Origin: Stenopsyche tienmushanensis
Lineage: Eukaryota > Arthropoda > Insecta > Trichoptera > Stenopsychidae
Direction: 5' to 3'
Assembly: GCA_008973525.1 (NCBI GenBank)
Contig: WACJ01000520.1
Coordinates: 1,736,001 to 1,800,000, forward strand
Length of the DNA stretch: 64,000 nt
In this document: piece by piece, positions 38,251 to 50,690 of the stretch
Position numbering within the stretch: the first letter of the stretch is position 1
Layout: each line of letters begins with the position of its first letter
Notes under the pieces: generated by a model
What the model was told of the DNA's origin: nothing
Database searches by the model: none
Seen by the model: the letters and a program-made list of their open reading frames with translations, nothing else
Position numbers and translations under genes: made by a program

Positions 38251-38346
38251 ATGAAATTGTGCGTTTTTATTGTATTTTATTTATCGAGCGTTCCCTTGGA
38301 AGCATGTACGATAAACGATGGATATGTGGTGAGATTAGGATGTTAA
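38251..38346 (+). CDS. Very short ORF with signal-peptide-like start (doubtful)
   Basis: From the internal ATG at 38251 a 31-residue frame begins MKLCVFIVFYLSSVPLEAC, a hydrophobic stretch with a plausible cleavage site. It ends in a short DGYVV-containing tail and a stop. A donor-like sequence, GTGAGA, overlaps the tail at 38329, so the frame could be a first coding exon. The frame is open upstream to 38113. I see no downstream exon, promoter or homologue. The tail faintly recalls the first residues of some secreted cysteine-rich arthropod peptides, but it is too short to assign. Chance is the likeliest explanation. Confidence 0.12.
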   Translation: MKLCVFIVFYLSSVPLEACTINDGYVVRLGC

Positions 38347-39623
38347 ATATTATGCAAATTATAATTTAACAATTCAAAATCATGTATGCTGGGAAATTTA
38401 TTGGCGGAAATGCGATCGTTAGCTCAAAATCGTTATCCACTGTTCCGCCGTTAGATATTTATTTGTACGTTATTTATGTTACATTTAATGTTTCAAGAAT
38501 TACCCCATAGTCATTACTCTTTTCCATCAGCAAAAATAAACGTGAGCCTGATATTTGAACTAATGAACGGCGTGTTTGGCCCGAGGGCGTCTTTTTGCCT
38601 CAATATTCATTCATCCGTTTGCAGGGAGAGACTTCGCCGTTTGGGGTGGATCCTTTCGCTATAAATAAAAACACAATAAACCGGGATAAATGCATTATTT
38701 CCCTTGGTAACAATGCAGCTCTCCGGATCGATAGGGCGATCTGTAAATAAATATCTGATCACTTATTGGGAGTCTGCACGCACGGACCTTAGCCCCGATT
38801 CAATAAAGCGAAACTAACAATGACAAATAAATTTCGCCGAGGGGATCCTTTATGGCTCACATCTCAAAGTTCATTTGCCAGTCCTTACGTGAAATATGAA
38901 AGAATGAAGGAATAAATCATTGTCAAGGGTCCGCTCCCACGCATCCTTGATTATGCTTCAAGTGCGCTTCATGTGTGTAATCCGACTTTTAGTCCCTCTC
39001 GACGATCCAGTTATTCCCGCGCTGGCATTTCGCCTATTTACATACGACATATCGCATTTACAAAGCGAAATATAAGCGACACCCGATGTGTAATGTGCTC
39101 GAATTAAAAACTCAAAACGGCGCAGATCAAATGCGAAAATCGCCGGGAAAGCCGCCGCAGAAAACAATGGTTCTTCGCAGAACAAATGGCATCCATACTC
39201 TATATTGACCAATTTAGAAACGTTCTGCATTTCGCTGCAGGCTATTTGCATTTTTCCCGTTAGCAATACAAATGCGTTTGATCTGTTAGAGTCCCCGGGG
39301 TATCCGGTTCGTATCCGGAGCCGGTGCCCATTGTAAAAGCTCACTAATGAAATAAAGCTCCCTGCGAATGGACGATTGACATCGGGCCCGAGGAACATGT
39401 ACATGTCTCCAAATGGCTCTATTTTTATGACACTCCATGCCATTAATCATTCGAACAATCGGTCTATGTCCGATGCTTCAGTATAATGTACGATCAGGTT
39501 CGAACCCCATATAATAGACCCGCATTACGTCTCTGACTTTCAAATAGACTTTATGCATACAAGTCCATTTTGAAAAACGAATCATTCAATTCCTAACTGG
39601 CATCTATATTGGCGCACCCTAAA
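38347..39623. other. No recognised gene
   Basis: A 161-codon - strand ORF (38958-39443) is the longest opening here. It has no recognisable domain, and I do not call it a gene. Confidence 0.35.
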
Positions 39624-40200
39624 GGGGGTACATCCTCTAAATAAATTTCCGAAATTCCGATTATTTACGGAGTTATAGCTATTTTAGTGACGAAAATGAA
39701 ATTTACTAAATGAAACTACTTTTTTCAACACGGTTGACATGATATCTCAAATTTTAATCAATTGATTCACTTTAAATTTGATATAAACGTTTTCTAATAT
39801 AATCTTCTATTGTTCTTACCAAATTTGTCACGAAATTTTATTTTTGACTATTTAAAAAAAAATTAAAACTTAAAAAATACGACCAAAATATGAATTTGTT
39901 TTTAAACAGTCACCATTTTGTTAAAATAAAATTATTTTTATTTTTTTGAGGTAAGAACTATAGCTACATCGTAACTAATTGAGAATCATTTTTATTTTTT
40001 TAATTATAATTGATTATAAATATTGAAATCGTGTCAACCAGGATACGCTCTATTTTTTTACTCCTTACACTTTATCAGTTTATAACTTTTTTGATTTTCA
40101 ATTTTTTTCCTTTTTTATTTTATTGTTTATTTTAAAAATATCAAATCAATATCTTGTTAAAAAATACATGTTAAAAATATTTTTTTTAACACTTTTATCG
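39624..40200 (+). mobile_element. MITE family A, copy 7 (left terminus present)
   Basis: The left end GGGGGTACATCC at 39624 matches the inverted right end of copy 1. A short internal deletion follows, then TTCCGAAATTCCGATTATTT, the core GGTTGACATGATATCTC, TCGTGTCAACCAGGATACGC and ATCGCACTTGTAAAAATGC. This is the only copy with a GGGGG left end, which shows that the family has terminal inverted repeats. Confidence 0.65.
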
Positions 40201-40554
40201 CACTTGTAAAAATGCATAAATGCATACATGTATGTATTAATATCGTCTTTTACACGATGATGCACGTAATCTAGGTATTGGATTCGATTCGCAGGCGTCC
40301 AACAAAGTCTTCCTGTCTTTGGACTTTGAGGGCTTATTATCTGATGCCATAATCGGCCGTCTGAAAACGTGTTAAAGCTGCGAGGATTTAACACTTGGAC
40401 GTGAGTGAGGCGGGTGTTGCAATTCACGAACGCAATTTGATCGTCCATGATCCGCATTAGATCGTATTGAAAATCACAATGTAATACCGATATGTAATGG
40501 GTCGAATGCAAATTCGATCTATGATATTGGATTGAATTCTATACTGACTGTGTG

Positions 40555-41045
40555 TAGGGAATCCAATCCCGGGATCCCGGACAGTTTTGGATGCTAATGA
40601 ATCCCGGGATTAGTAAACGTAATCCCAAAAAATTCGAACAGAAATCGTACAATTCACCAGCATGTTGAAGGCTACTAAATCGAGACATTTTCGCCAAAAT
40701 CTGAACGCTTGGAAACAGTGGCGTAAATACTAATTGGCGAGCTTAGGCGACGCCTAGGGGCAGTGACTATCTAATATATGTATACATATACTCAGTACAT
40801 ATATGTTTTTCAAATTGTTATATTAACTCTTCTCTACCGGTGATGTATTTACTACACCTCGACTCTAATAATGAGAATATCGATATGAAATATTATAGAT
40901 ACGAGGCTCAGATTTTTTTGTATTCCTCCGTAATATACTTACGAATTACATAAAAGTATTATAATATATAAGTATTCATCTGCAGCAACGGAAATAAATA
41001 ATGTGTCGGGAAATCGGGAATTTTGCGAGTTTTAGTCCGTTTATC
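40555..41045 (+). mobile_element. Dispersed element family D, copy 2 (longest)
   Basis: TAGGGAATCCAATCCCGGGA starts the copy. After TAGTAAACGTAATCCC and GGCGACGCCTAGGGGCAGTG come the same blocks as copy 1, CTACCGGTGATGTATTTACT to TTGCGAGTTTTAGTCCG. It supplies the segment that links copies 3 and 4. No ORF. Confidence 0.6.
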
Positions 41046-42250
41046 GTTTATTTATGTATCATTATCAACGCATGTTGAACTTATTAAATATTAGATGTAT
41101 CTTACATTGATATACAGCAAAAATGATGTGTGTGTTACTCATCAAGGAAATTTTGGTCAGCTATTAATTTGCATCTAATTTTAACACAATTTCAACCTTG
41201 TTTGGATTTTTCAATGCAATTTTGAGGGGTCTTTGTTATAAATTGATATTCGGTTTGTTCAGAAAAAAATCAATTTGCTCGGCCATAGTTCATGTGCAGC
41301 AGCTTAGCAAGGCCATGCGTTAACTGCAATATAAATGCACAAGCTATTTGATTTACAGACACATCGGCGGTGCAATAAAAAAATGCAGTGGTGTCGTAAA
41401 TAACATTGAATGCACGTTTCGCCATGGCGCACTCACATATTACTATTTACTGCTCATGCTAATAATCCACAGGGTTTATAGCAAATAAATGCGATAACAG
41501 TCAAATAAAAGAATATTAGCTACATTATGCGCACTGCAATATATGCAAGGGGGTATTGCAATAAATCCAAAATTGCATATTCGCCAGGCCGCTCCAACTA
41601 CTGAATTTAATGCACAAGACAAATAAACAATATTTCGCCATTGCTTTTTGATATATGAAAATGGCCAAATGCAATATTACCTGCGGACGTTAATTTATCG
41701 CTATGTAAATTAAGAGGTCCCGTGTAAAACACGCTGCATATTATATGCGCGGATGAAATACGGCCGACGTGCCTATCGAATCGGTCCTTTTTATTAGTCC
41801 TGTCGCTATTTCCGATAACAGTCCAAGTTATTGTGGAAACGGCCGCATTCGATCAAGTTTCGGCATGAAATACGACAATGGAAAGGGATCGTCCTATTCT
41901 CGGCAGGAGCATTCGCATCCCCCGAAAAAGATAAATTGTCCCCAATAAATTCAACAATATTATGCATCTGTCAATACACGATGCTACGTGAAATATTGGA
42001 ACAGTTGTTCGGATAAAATATCGCCATTCGATGCGGAGGATTTTCTACTCGCGGCGCTGTGCTAAAAAATGCGCATAAAATGGTTATTTGTGCGATGAAA
42101 CACATTTCTAATTTGTTAGAAAGGTTTTTCGAAAACTATGGTCCTCTCCACAAATTTATTATTAAATAAACTGAGCTTAAATTAGCATAGATGATAATAT
42201 TGCATAAGAAATAGAATTGAACATTTACTTAATTGAAAATGAAGTAAATA
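41046..42250. other. No recognised gene
   Basis: AT-rich, with many AAATGCA/TGCAATA motifs between 41210 and 41700 but no regular period. ORF 41831-42016 has no domain. Confidence 0.3.
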
Positions 42251-42795
42251 TTTAAACGTGTAGGGGTACCTTTACAGCTCGACGTTGCCATTGATGCACG
42301 AGTGTATGATGTATACCGTCTTCCCCGACACTTCAAATCTTAGTCGGGAGGAGACGTCGGATAGCCTTGACTGCAGGATGACGTCCTTCCCACAGCCAGA
42401 TCTCTCTCTCGTATATAATAAAGATGTAACCAAAGCAGTCTTTCTGTTCGACATCCGTCCACCTCATCCTATCCGCCCGGTTACATAACGGTCTGAAAGA
42501 AAAACGAACCTAGCGCCTATATTTGAAAAAGATAAGATTTGAAGTGCTGCGAAGACGATATGCAGACTTATCAGGCGCAATAAGCAAGTAGAATCTGCAA
42601 ACAAAGATGCAGATGTACCCCATGCAAGATACCAAAAGTTACTGCATAATATCAATAGGTTAATGCATTTAGGGTAAAATAAAAACCGCGTGCAACTCTC
42701 AATCCGGTCGGTATCCTGCATATTGCGCCCCAAGCCATTATATCACTCGAGTTCGATCGCACATATGCGTGATTACTCATCAACGGATTAATAGC
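42251..42795 (+). repeat. Family C/I fragments at both ends
   Basis: 42258-42330 reads CGTGTAGGGGTACCTTTACA, then GCACGAGTGTATGATG. 42746-42795 reads CTCGAGTTCGATCGCACATA and TGCGTGATTACTCATCAACG. Together they frame about 400 bp of otherwise unrecognised sequence, in the family order inferred from the 29-kb and 35-kb copies. Confidence 0.5.
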
Positions 42796-43279
42796 CAGTA
42801 TAGCTCTCTTCGCAATAACTTGCATATTCCAAATCCTCCGATTCCAAAGGATTAAAAATGATTTTTAAATTGTGCTCAAGTATCTCAATGTCTTCTTCCT
42901 TTATGGCAACTATAATAAATGAGCTCGGGCGGTGTCGCGAAAAAGCAACGCGTTACAAATCTAGATGTCACATAAAGGCTGTTTTATGATTTCCTAAAGT
43001 CCGCATTAGTATTCCGCTCGCTGATATTCACAGAAAAACAGAATATTCATATGAATCTCCTTGAATTGAATATCAACTTTAACGCAACAATTGATGATAA
43101 AGCTAATGGTACCAATACGCCGTGGCAGTCATTGGTGACTGCCAATGATTGACTCGAAGAAAAGGTCCCCCAAGCGCCATCAATCAGTCGTTGATGTTGC
43201 AACATTGTTTTTTTTTTAATTCGGATAAATGAGGGGGATTCAAATATAACCCGGAATCTCGCTATACAAATTTATTAGT

Positions 43280-43692
43280 GTTATAAAAATGAATTGGGTT
43301 TTGTTCGTTCGAAATGCTCTGCCATACCGTTCATCAAATTGCGATAAAATTTCTTCCATTTATTGCTAAGGATTCCGCGAGTAACATATGCATAGTCTAA
43401 TATATAAAAATCAATGTTTGTTTGTCCGTATTTAATGCGCTGCCATACCGTTCATTCGATTGCGATAAAACTTTGCCAACTTATTGTTTGCACTTTCTCA
43501 AATAATATAGACATAATACAATCAACTTACAGTAGATCTTATATATAAAAATCAATGCTTGTATGTTTGTTCATATTTACATTAAAACCAACAAAATAAA
43601 ATCAGTTTCATTATTTCTATCATTCCTAATTAAATAAGATAACTCTTTCAAATTTCAAACGATATTTTTAGAATTAACCGGGTACCAGCTAG
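43280..43692 (+). mobile_element. Helitron-like non-autonomous element, family E
   Basis: Three tandem units of about 110-150 bp each begin AAAAATSAATG (43285, 43411, 43545), and the first two continue TTGCGATAAAA. The last unit starts A|TCTTATATATAAAAATC at 43537. The element ends with a GGTACC palindrome and then CTAG at 43689-43692, followed by T. A 5' TC, a 3' CTRR with a short hairpin just upstream, and insertion between A and T are Helitron hallmarks. No Rep/helicase is encoded. It lies about 190 bp upstream of the RP3 branch point. Confidence 0.6.
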
Positions 43693-43884
43693 TTAGAAAT
43701 ACATTCATTCCATCGGATATCACGATTTCGTTAATTTCCACACACAAAATTCCGGGTTATATTTGAATGCCTGACCATTATTTTATTTATATAATTTATC
43801 ATCCCTATATACAAATACATACTATATAACAAAATTTATATGATGATGCAATGTGTAATTTTTAAAATAACATCATTATTATTT

Positions 43885-43919
43885 TATTAATATGAGCTTA
43901 TTTTTTGTTTCAGGTAAGA
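43885..43919 (+). promoter_or_regulatory. Recursive splice site (ratchet point) RP3
   Basis: A TATTAAT branch-point sequence at 43885-43891 precedes TTATTTTTTGTTTCAG, with AG at 43912-43913. GTAAGA follows directly at 43914, close to the recursive consensus CAG|GTAAGT. Branch A to AG is about 23 nt. A second donor, ATG|GTAAGA, lies 50 nt downstream. It is about 11 kb from RP2. Of the four this has the best junction. Confidence 0.72.
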
Positions 43920-43963
43920 CACTTTCATGAATATATTCCATTTGGCGATCATTCAACGTGATG
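43914..43963 (+). other. Poised cassette after RP3 (50 nt, stop in every frame)
   Basis: The cassette runs from the RP3 junction to the GTAAGA at 43964. It holds a stop in each frame: TAA at its second base, an in-frame TGA at 43928, and TGA near its end. Inclusion would truncate any protein, as for known recursive-splicing exons that are skipped or trigger decay. This differs from the 45- and 51-nt cassettes. Confidence 0.45.
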
Positions 43964-43969
43964 GTAAGA

Positions 43970-44994
43970 ATATATTGGCATTTTAACATAAATTGGAGTC
44001 CTCGGGTTATAGAATCGCTTTATAATGACCTGCTTCACGCGGGTTCGTTTGTTATCGGATCGCAGAATTATTTGTTAATTATTTATTATTCGGCAGAGTT
44101 GTAATTATATTGATTATCGTTGATGCGAATAAAGCCATCTTTATTCAATGGCGGCTATCATTTCGTATGATCTTTTATCGACCCTTTTATTTAGGGGGAT
44201 CATATCGAGGGTTGAAAATCTCCATTCTTATTGTCTCCTATCTATGTCATTAAGTTAATTATTTCATATCGAGGAGCTTTCAATCTCATTTGGATGATGA
44301 TGCGTTATCTCCATCGCGTTTGGCGATCTGCCTCGTTATAAAACGGCGATGTAATGTGAGTCATCCGCGGAGCGTGTTTCTTGAAATACATCAAATCGAG
44401 CCACGGACGAGTTATGAATATGTTTCGGCGCTTTATGGTAGTCAACACATTACATCTCTGCAAAGCCGGTTACATTCCGATTCTTTTATGAGCCGTCCCG
44501 TATGAGTGCTCTCAGTCTATATGATTACATATTTTATGTACCTGGATGTTTGATGAAGTCGGTATCCGTTCCCATACGGATACGTCCACGGCGTGGATGC
44601 TAAAAAAATACGCAATTTTCCGCTCTGAAAAGCTGTTATGGTGCTTCGGGATATTCCCAAAAGCGCCGTACGTTTTTTTCCCATCCTCGAAAAGGCTTGA
44701 TGTCGCATTAAAAACCTTTTGTGTTCTACATCCGTACCGGGGAAAACCCTGTTGGCGTTTCGCATAATCGATTCGCACTCACACTTGGTTCGGCGTCGAA
44801 TAATTGCACTTGCGATTCGATAAAGCGGCCTCGTTATCTGAGGATAATTGATGGTGACATGTGCTCAGTTATCCAGTATAACGCATGATTCTGCTTTACA
44901 TTTTCCCGGAGAGACAATTCACAATTTCGATTTATTTGCTTCTATTTTTTTGCAGAGATAACCGTATAATTAAGGCCTCGAATCAAACAGATTC
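43970..44994. other. No recognised gene
   Basis: ORFs of 71-88 codons on both strands (44290-44778) lack domains. A lone strong acceptor-like tract, TTCTATTTTTTTGCAG, ends at 44955 with no donor after it. Confidence 0.35.
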
Positions 44995-45500
44995 GCCAAA
45001 AATATAAATGCCTTTGAAAAAATCGAATTTGTTTTTATTGCATTGTTTCAAAGATAAGACTTTTAAGAATACATTCTCCAAAAAGATTTCCAAAATTTCG
45101 ATTATTTACGGAGTTATAGCTTTTTTAGTGACGCAGTAACTATGCCGATCCTACCAGAAACTACGTTTTTCAACACGGTTGACATGATATTTCAAGTTTT
45201 AATTGATTGATTTACTTCAAATTTAATACAAAACATTCTTATATAATTTTCTATAGTCTGTACCAGATTTATATTAAAAAAATATTTTTAACCATTTAAA
45301 AAAAATTATAACTTACAAAATAAGGTCAAAACTTGTTTTTTTTTTTAAACAGTCGCCATTTTATGAAAATAAAAATATTATTTTATCTTTAAGGTAAAGA
45401 CCATAGCGATATATTTATATATTAAGAATCTTTTATATTTTTGTATTTTAATTGACTACAAATGTTGAAATCGTGTCAACCAGGACACGCTCTTTTTTAG
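44995..45500 (+). mobile_element. MITE family A, copy 8
   Basis: TTTGAAAAAATCGAATTTG, CAAAAAGATTTCCAAAATTT, AACTATGCCGATCCTACCAG, the core GGTTGACATGATATTTC and CGTGTCAACCAGGACACGC appear in family order. The right end is missing. Confidence 0.65.
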
Positions 45501-47639
45501 CCCCATGCTTTTAACCAGCATATTTGTTGATTTTGATTAACACCCTTCAATGATTTATTAATCTTTCGATCATAACATCCGTTGGTCTTGCCGCCGTGGA
45601 AGTCTTGCTTCGTATCTAAATCTGATTTTTATTTATGACACATGAGAACTCACTGTGTGAACATCCGTTTGGTCCCATCAGCATGGAAACGTCGAAAATT
45701 AATTCGATCCGGTGAAATGGGATTTGGCTTTTGGACAGTGACAGTTATTTCTGCATATTCCCGAAGGAGCGTAAATGTATCGACGCTGCTCTAAATGGAA
45801 TTTATTAAACGGTGTATCAAACGCGTCCGATCCTTGCTATCCTATATGCTCTGTAATATCCTTAACCCATTTCCTGTTATTATCCCCCATTTGAGGATCG
45901 CGACTTTTATTGCTATGCATTTGCACGCTGAAATATCGCAACTGTGACGTTAATATAATTTATGAATATGATACGGATGAACCAAAAATATCGATACAGA
46001 TGACTGCTGTCCATGTCAGGGGACTGTGTATTTAAACTCTGAAATCTTAATAAAATTTGGTTTTATTATCGTAGAGCTTTAGAAATGTGACACGGATTTC
46101 GCCATCTTCTTCATTAAACTTATTAATTAAACTCACATATCTATATTCAATATTCGACTTATTATAGTGCAGGGAACTGTTGCCAGGCGGCGGCTAAGAC
46201 TCTTAATGTTATTGTTTTAATCAACTTAATCTAAAGCTATTATATCGCTTTGGTGACACATCAGGGAATTGTTTTTGAGCATTATGAAAGCATTTTTGAT
46301 GTGATAAATTTAATTTAAATGGATACTACAAGCTGGGCATAGGAAGATTAGTTAATTATCTTTTAAAGTTAACTACAAATAATACAATTTATAATTTTTC
46401 ATACAATTTTGGCCTGAGACAACGAGATGATAATTGTAGTAATACTCAAGAAGGTTTTTATGCGAATTTAATGATCAAATGTACGGCGTTGCATCTTGTC
46501 ATACACGCGCAGCTGCGCGCGCATCCAATCTCAATCTCACCGCAGCACACAAAAGCCGCAATTTCTTCCAGAAACCTTCATGCGTCAATTATGCCAGCGA
46601 TTCTAAAAATTCCTCCGGAATCACGCGGCGCTATTTAGGTCATATTTGCCGGCACACAAAACGGTCGAGGGAGTTATTTCAGCGAATAAAGGTATATTTA
46701 ATTTCATACGTGGTTGGGTCTCCGTGTGGTTTCTTTGACGCCAAAGGGTCAATGTTATGCGGGAGCTACCTCAATTTATTTCCTGGACCGCGCGGGCCAC
46801 GTCCAGGGGTGCGGGACCATTTTTCGCCGCGACTCTATTATAGGAGCATAAATGCGGACTCGGTCACAGACTACTCGACAATTTATACGATTTTATCTAT
46901 ATCGGACGCGGTCGACACATTAGTGGTGTCATTTGTCCTCCGCAACCATTTTCCAACCCCTCGACCAGGGAGGGGTCCCTCTCCGCGGAGGACCCGCAGC
47001 GGGCGAGGAACACTTCCGACCGGCGGCGGCGATATATCATCCCCCGGCTAAAAAGGTCTCCTTTTATTATATTGTGTACACAAGAGAGCCTGCAACGGCA
47101 CTGGGACATTGAATTTGGGTCACGAAAAGATAAAAGTCCTATATTTCAGCGCGGACGATAGCGCTGGGGCTCATCTCGAGACCTACATTTGAAAATGCAC
47201 CTCACAATGCCATTCTGCGGGTCGATTGACGTCCTGACTTGAAGCCCTTACCTGAGAATATTCCCCGTATATCATGGAGTCTGCTGACATTCAGACGTTG
47301 CAAATAATTTATATAAATTCCTACCCTTATAGAGTTGCTTGAAAATTTAAAGGTTTCCTTAGTACGCTGGATCTTCCAGAATAAATAATGTTAATCCAAC
47401 GCCATTATATATGTTAATTTTTACATTCAAGCTTGTTTTATTCATTAGGAGCAGTGAGTGTCCATAAAACACCAATGATCCGCTCAGGTCATTAAATTTA
47501 GCCATTTATAAATAATACTCCTCGATTGGTATTTGAATATTTTAAAAGCAAATTCGCATTTACAATCAATCATATTTTAATACACAATCTCAGAATTTAA
47601 TAATTTGAAAACTTACCCCTAACATTTTAGTCATATGAC
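45501..47639. other. No recognised gene
   Basis: A 190-codon + strand ORF (46479-47051) is the longest in the window. Its composition (Arg/Pro/Gly/Ser-rich in a GC-rich block) and lack of any domain make it a probable chance frame. No repeats matched. Confidence 0.35.
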
Positions 47640-48000
47640 TAAATTATTAAATTTATATAGCGAATTTCAATAAGAACGCTTCATTTTTAAATGTAAATAA
47701 AATACATTATTTGTACAATATTGATTCAATTTATTTATTTATTTAAAAGAATATTTTATGGCATTTATTATAAAATATAATTTGCTTCAAATATCCCCCG
47801 CGGCTTAGCTTAGTGGCACGTATTCAGGTGGTCTAATTTTCGATGATTTTATCGCTTACATTTGGCTGAATTTTCTGGATAGCGTTCGTTATGTTGGCTT
47901 TAAAAGCATTAATTATTTGCAATTTATACGCATAGACTTGCGATTTAAGACAACCCAAAGGAAGAAGTCTAAAAGACCAAAATCCGCATCAAATAGTGAC
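47640..48000 (-). pseudogene. C-terminal transposase remnant (family G, copy 2)
   Basis: On the - strand 47973-47740 reads DFFLW, then after a one-base frameshift GCLKSQVYAYKLQIINAFKA. It continues NITNAIQKIQPNVSDKIIEN, a stop where Trp is usual, and T(T)*IRATKLSRGGYLKQIIFY. DFFLWG.LKS.VY holds the third catalytic acidic residue region of IS630-Tc1-mariner transposases, followed by the C-terminal helices. The N-terminal two-thirds are absent. A 3' flank (47640-47740) is shared with copy 1 at 26880-26990, so the two copies descend from one element. Inactive. Confidence 0.7.
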
Positions 48001-48984
48001 TTTTTTAGCGAAACGTTTCTCAAACGGAGCACTATTTTTGAATGCTGTTTCGTTTATCTTTCATCGAAATCCTCTGTCATATAATTTGTTCACAGTTCCT
48101 CCCCAAATCAATTTTCCTGGACAAAACGCCGCATATAAACGTATAGATTCGTATTGTCTCTTTATTTGATTCTTCGATTAATAGAGAGCAATATATTTAT
48201 AAGCAATTGATAGACATCCAATACGACGATAGTCTATTGAATAACATCCAAGCATAATAGCCCTACGTATGCAATTTATTCTTCCCTCGGGAGATTTATA
48301 TAATCGCGCTCGCAGTGAAAATATTGAAGTCCTAAGTAGCCCTTAAATCACAAAAGTCTTCGTCGGTGTTGTAATAACATATTTTTTATCATTCTCGAGA
48401 AGTTTTTCTCGGAACACAAAACATCTCCGAGCACAATGTAACAAGCGAAAATTGCGGATGTAGGCTCACAACCGAGCCACGATCCGGCATTTCTATACAT
48501 TATATATTACCTACTTTTGCTACGGGCTCGTTTTTTTTCTCTACTACTTTATGATGTGCGAGTAGAAGAGAGAAGGAGCGTTTCTGCTCGCAATCCTCAA
48601 GTGTGTCTTGGGATATGAAGACCCGGTCGGAAGTTCAGCGGGCTCCGAAATGAACTCATCCTAGACCGTCTGCAAAAAAGGGGCATCCCATCTATGAAAT
48701 CGCTTTAAAATTTAATCTCTATAAATGTACATTCCAATAGAAATGGGTCAAAGATGATAAAAGCCCTGGATAGAAGTTCGAAATCGAATATTTCATCTGC
48801 GAAAGATGCACCGGCTCCGTATCTCCAGCTGAATAAAGTATAAACGAATGAAGAGCATTTCTATTTGCATTCAAATACATATTCAGATGGAATCGAATCC
48901 ATAACATCATATCCATACACAGATTTCCAATTTATAGCACATATCAATGGCCGAATAATAAATATTATTTTATTGTGGATCTTT
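48001..48984. other. No recognised gene
   Basis: A 65-codon ORF on the - strand (48719-48916) has no domain. I see nothing else. Confidence 0.35.
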
Positions 48985-49050
48985 TCATTAAATATGTGTG
49001 TTTGTGTAATATATAATAAAATAGGCAAGCTACAGGTCTATTAATTCCTT
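48985..49050 (-). repeat. Dispersed repeat family F, copy 2
   Basis: On the - strand it reads ACACAAACACACATATTTA and TTATTATATATTACACAAAC, with AGCTTGCCTATTTTATTATA marking the family. It sits immediately before family D copy 3. Confidence 0.5.
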
Positions 49051-49074
49051 TGTGCTGCTTATAGACAGCATTAT

Positions 49075-49450
49075 AGCAGCTTAGGTGATGCTTAGGGGCA
49101 GTAACTGTCTAATCCATGTATACAGTACATATATATTTTTCAAATTGTTATATTAACCTTTCCCTACCGGTGGTGTATTTACTACACATCGACTCTAATA
49201 ATGGGAATATCGACATGAAATATAATAGATACGGGGTTCAGATTTTTTTTATTGGTTCGTAATATAATTACGAATCACATCAAAGCATTATAGTATATAA
49301 GTATTCATCTGCAGCGACGGAAATAAATAATTTGTCGGGAAATCGGGAATTTTGCGAGTTTTAGTACGTGTCTCAGCAGAAAGGAATTTTACCAGTCACA
49401 TTGATGGCGTTATAGGAAAATTGGGGACTCCATTCCAAGAGCGTCTCCGC
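49075..49450 (+). mobile_element. Dispersed element family D, copy 3
   Basis: CAGCTTAGGTGATGCTTAGG, GGCAGTAACTGTCTAATCC, CTACCGGTGGTGTATTTACT, GAATATCGACATGAAATA and CAGTCACATTGATGGCGTTA follow copy 1 and 2 order. The TAGGGAATCC start is missing. Confidence 0.6.
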
Positions 49451-50422
49451 TCCACGTTACACGCAACAATGGTGTCAGAAGTGGGATTCGGGATTTCGCC
49501 AACGCCAAGCATCATCAATCAGAAATATTTTTCTGCAATCTAAATACGAATTGTTCACAAGTCGAGGATGCAACATTTTTGATACATTCATAATGGAAGC
49601 TATGGGTTGTTCATTTTGTTCTGCTCTCGGCATCCCACAACAGAATTTAGCGCTAAAGTCAAACTTTAAGCCGCAAGTGCTCCGAGCAAAAAATTCGCCC
49701 GGAATTTTAATATCTGCAGAAACTCCAGGACGTATCGTTCCGGTCGGTACGTGCGTTATCTTCTCCGAAATCCCGCAGCATCCGAAGAGTTATCACGCGA
49801 ATACATATGGATTTGTTGGCTTTTTCGACCCTTAAGATACAATATGGCCGCGCATCAATTCATTTTTTAGCCGCGGCCGCATAAAAATAAACGGCAGCGA
49901 ATCTTCGCCCCGTTGTTTATGGTTATTGAGATTCTCTGATTCGACATTGTTCGCGTTCGGGCATTTTTATAGTGTTTCGGGCCCAAAATAACGATCTCAA
50001 ACATTTTTATTGCGAATATATTTATACTCTTAGTTTGTCCCTTACATCTTCATACGTGCCGTCTGAAGGCGCATACAGACACGCGAATACGTTAAGTGTG
50101 CAAAAAAGCTCCCTCCTGAAGTACGAAAGGCTCGCCTGCAAGTACCACCAGATCTGCTGCCAACGTAAAAACTGCTTTTTGTGTGCTACTGGGTCTGTGT
50201 ACACACTCGAAAGATGTTTGCCAAAATATTCCGTGTACCTTCATATTTTTCCGGGACCGAAGGAGGGTCGCATAAAGAATTCATTGTGGGAGCCTGCTAC
50301 GTTTTTAACCCTCTGAGTGCTAAAATACGATATATCGTCGATTGTGAAACTAACGAGGCTTCAAAATGCTCGAATACGAGTACTTTCATCATCAGGGTAT
50401 CAGTGTTTAACTTTGTTTTGCT
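49451..50422. other. No recognised gene
   Basis: + strand ORFs of 94 and 114 codons (49551-49835, 49972-50316) have no domain. The latter is opposed by a - strand ORF. Confidence 0.35.
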
Positions 50423-50690
50423 TACACGAGGATAGTCCCAGAAGTAACCGACCCGCTCTTCAAGTCTTCGATACCGTTTTTATAGTTATAATCCTTGATT
50501 TCATCACTCGAATGAGGACATACTCGGGCATGGCGTCTGATCGCGAAGCACTCATTCGTTGTGACAGTGATCCGAAAAGTGGACCGGTTGGGCATACGTT
50601 CTTTGTGGTAACTCCATCCTCTTTTAGAGCATTTTGCAGCATTTTTGGGAATCAATGCGTGTACATCTTAGCTAGTTTTTTTTAGTTATA
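50423..50690 (-). pseudogene. mariner-like 3' end with terminal repeat, family B copy 4
   Basis: The + strand start ACGAGGATAGTCCCAGAAGT is a mariner-type terminal repeat. Reading inward on the - strand gives YNYKNGIEDLKS, resembling the C-terminal helix of mariner transposases. The shared 3' segment follows (50515-50600). The opposite-strand frame (50317-50685) containing SDREALIRCDSDPKSGPVGH is antisense to it. Only the 3' third of an element remains. Confidence 0.55.

Noticed and set aside
38251..38346. Assignment of the tiny ORF as a secreted toxin-like peptide
   Set aside because: Resemblance is limited to a few residues at the end of a 31-residue frame; no cysteine framework or second exon is visible.
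38958..39443. 161-codon - strand ORF as a gene
   Set aside because: No domain, no splice or start context, and no related copy in the window.
39490..39515. GGTTCGAACCCC as a tRNA B box
   Set aside because: No matching A box, acceptor stem or cloverleaf can be formed with the flanking sequence.
44930..44956. Strong acceptor TTCTATTTTTTTGCAG as the start of an ordinary exon
   Set aside because: No donor or open frame with coding character follows; it runs into MITE family A within about 40 bp.
46479..47051. The longest ORF in the window (190 codons) as a gene
   Set aside because: It lies in a GC-rich block, has no domain, and is overlapped by an opposite-strand frame. Its amino-acid make-up follows base composition.
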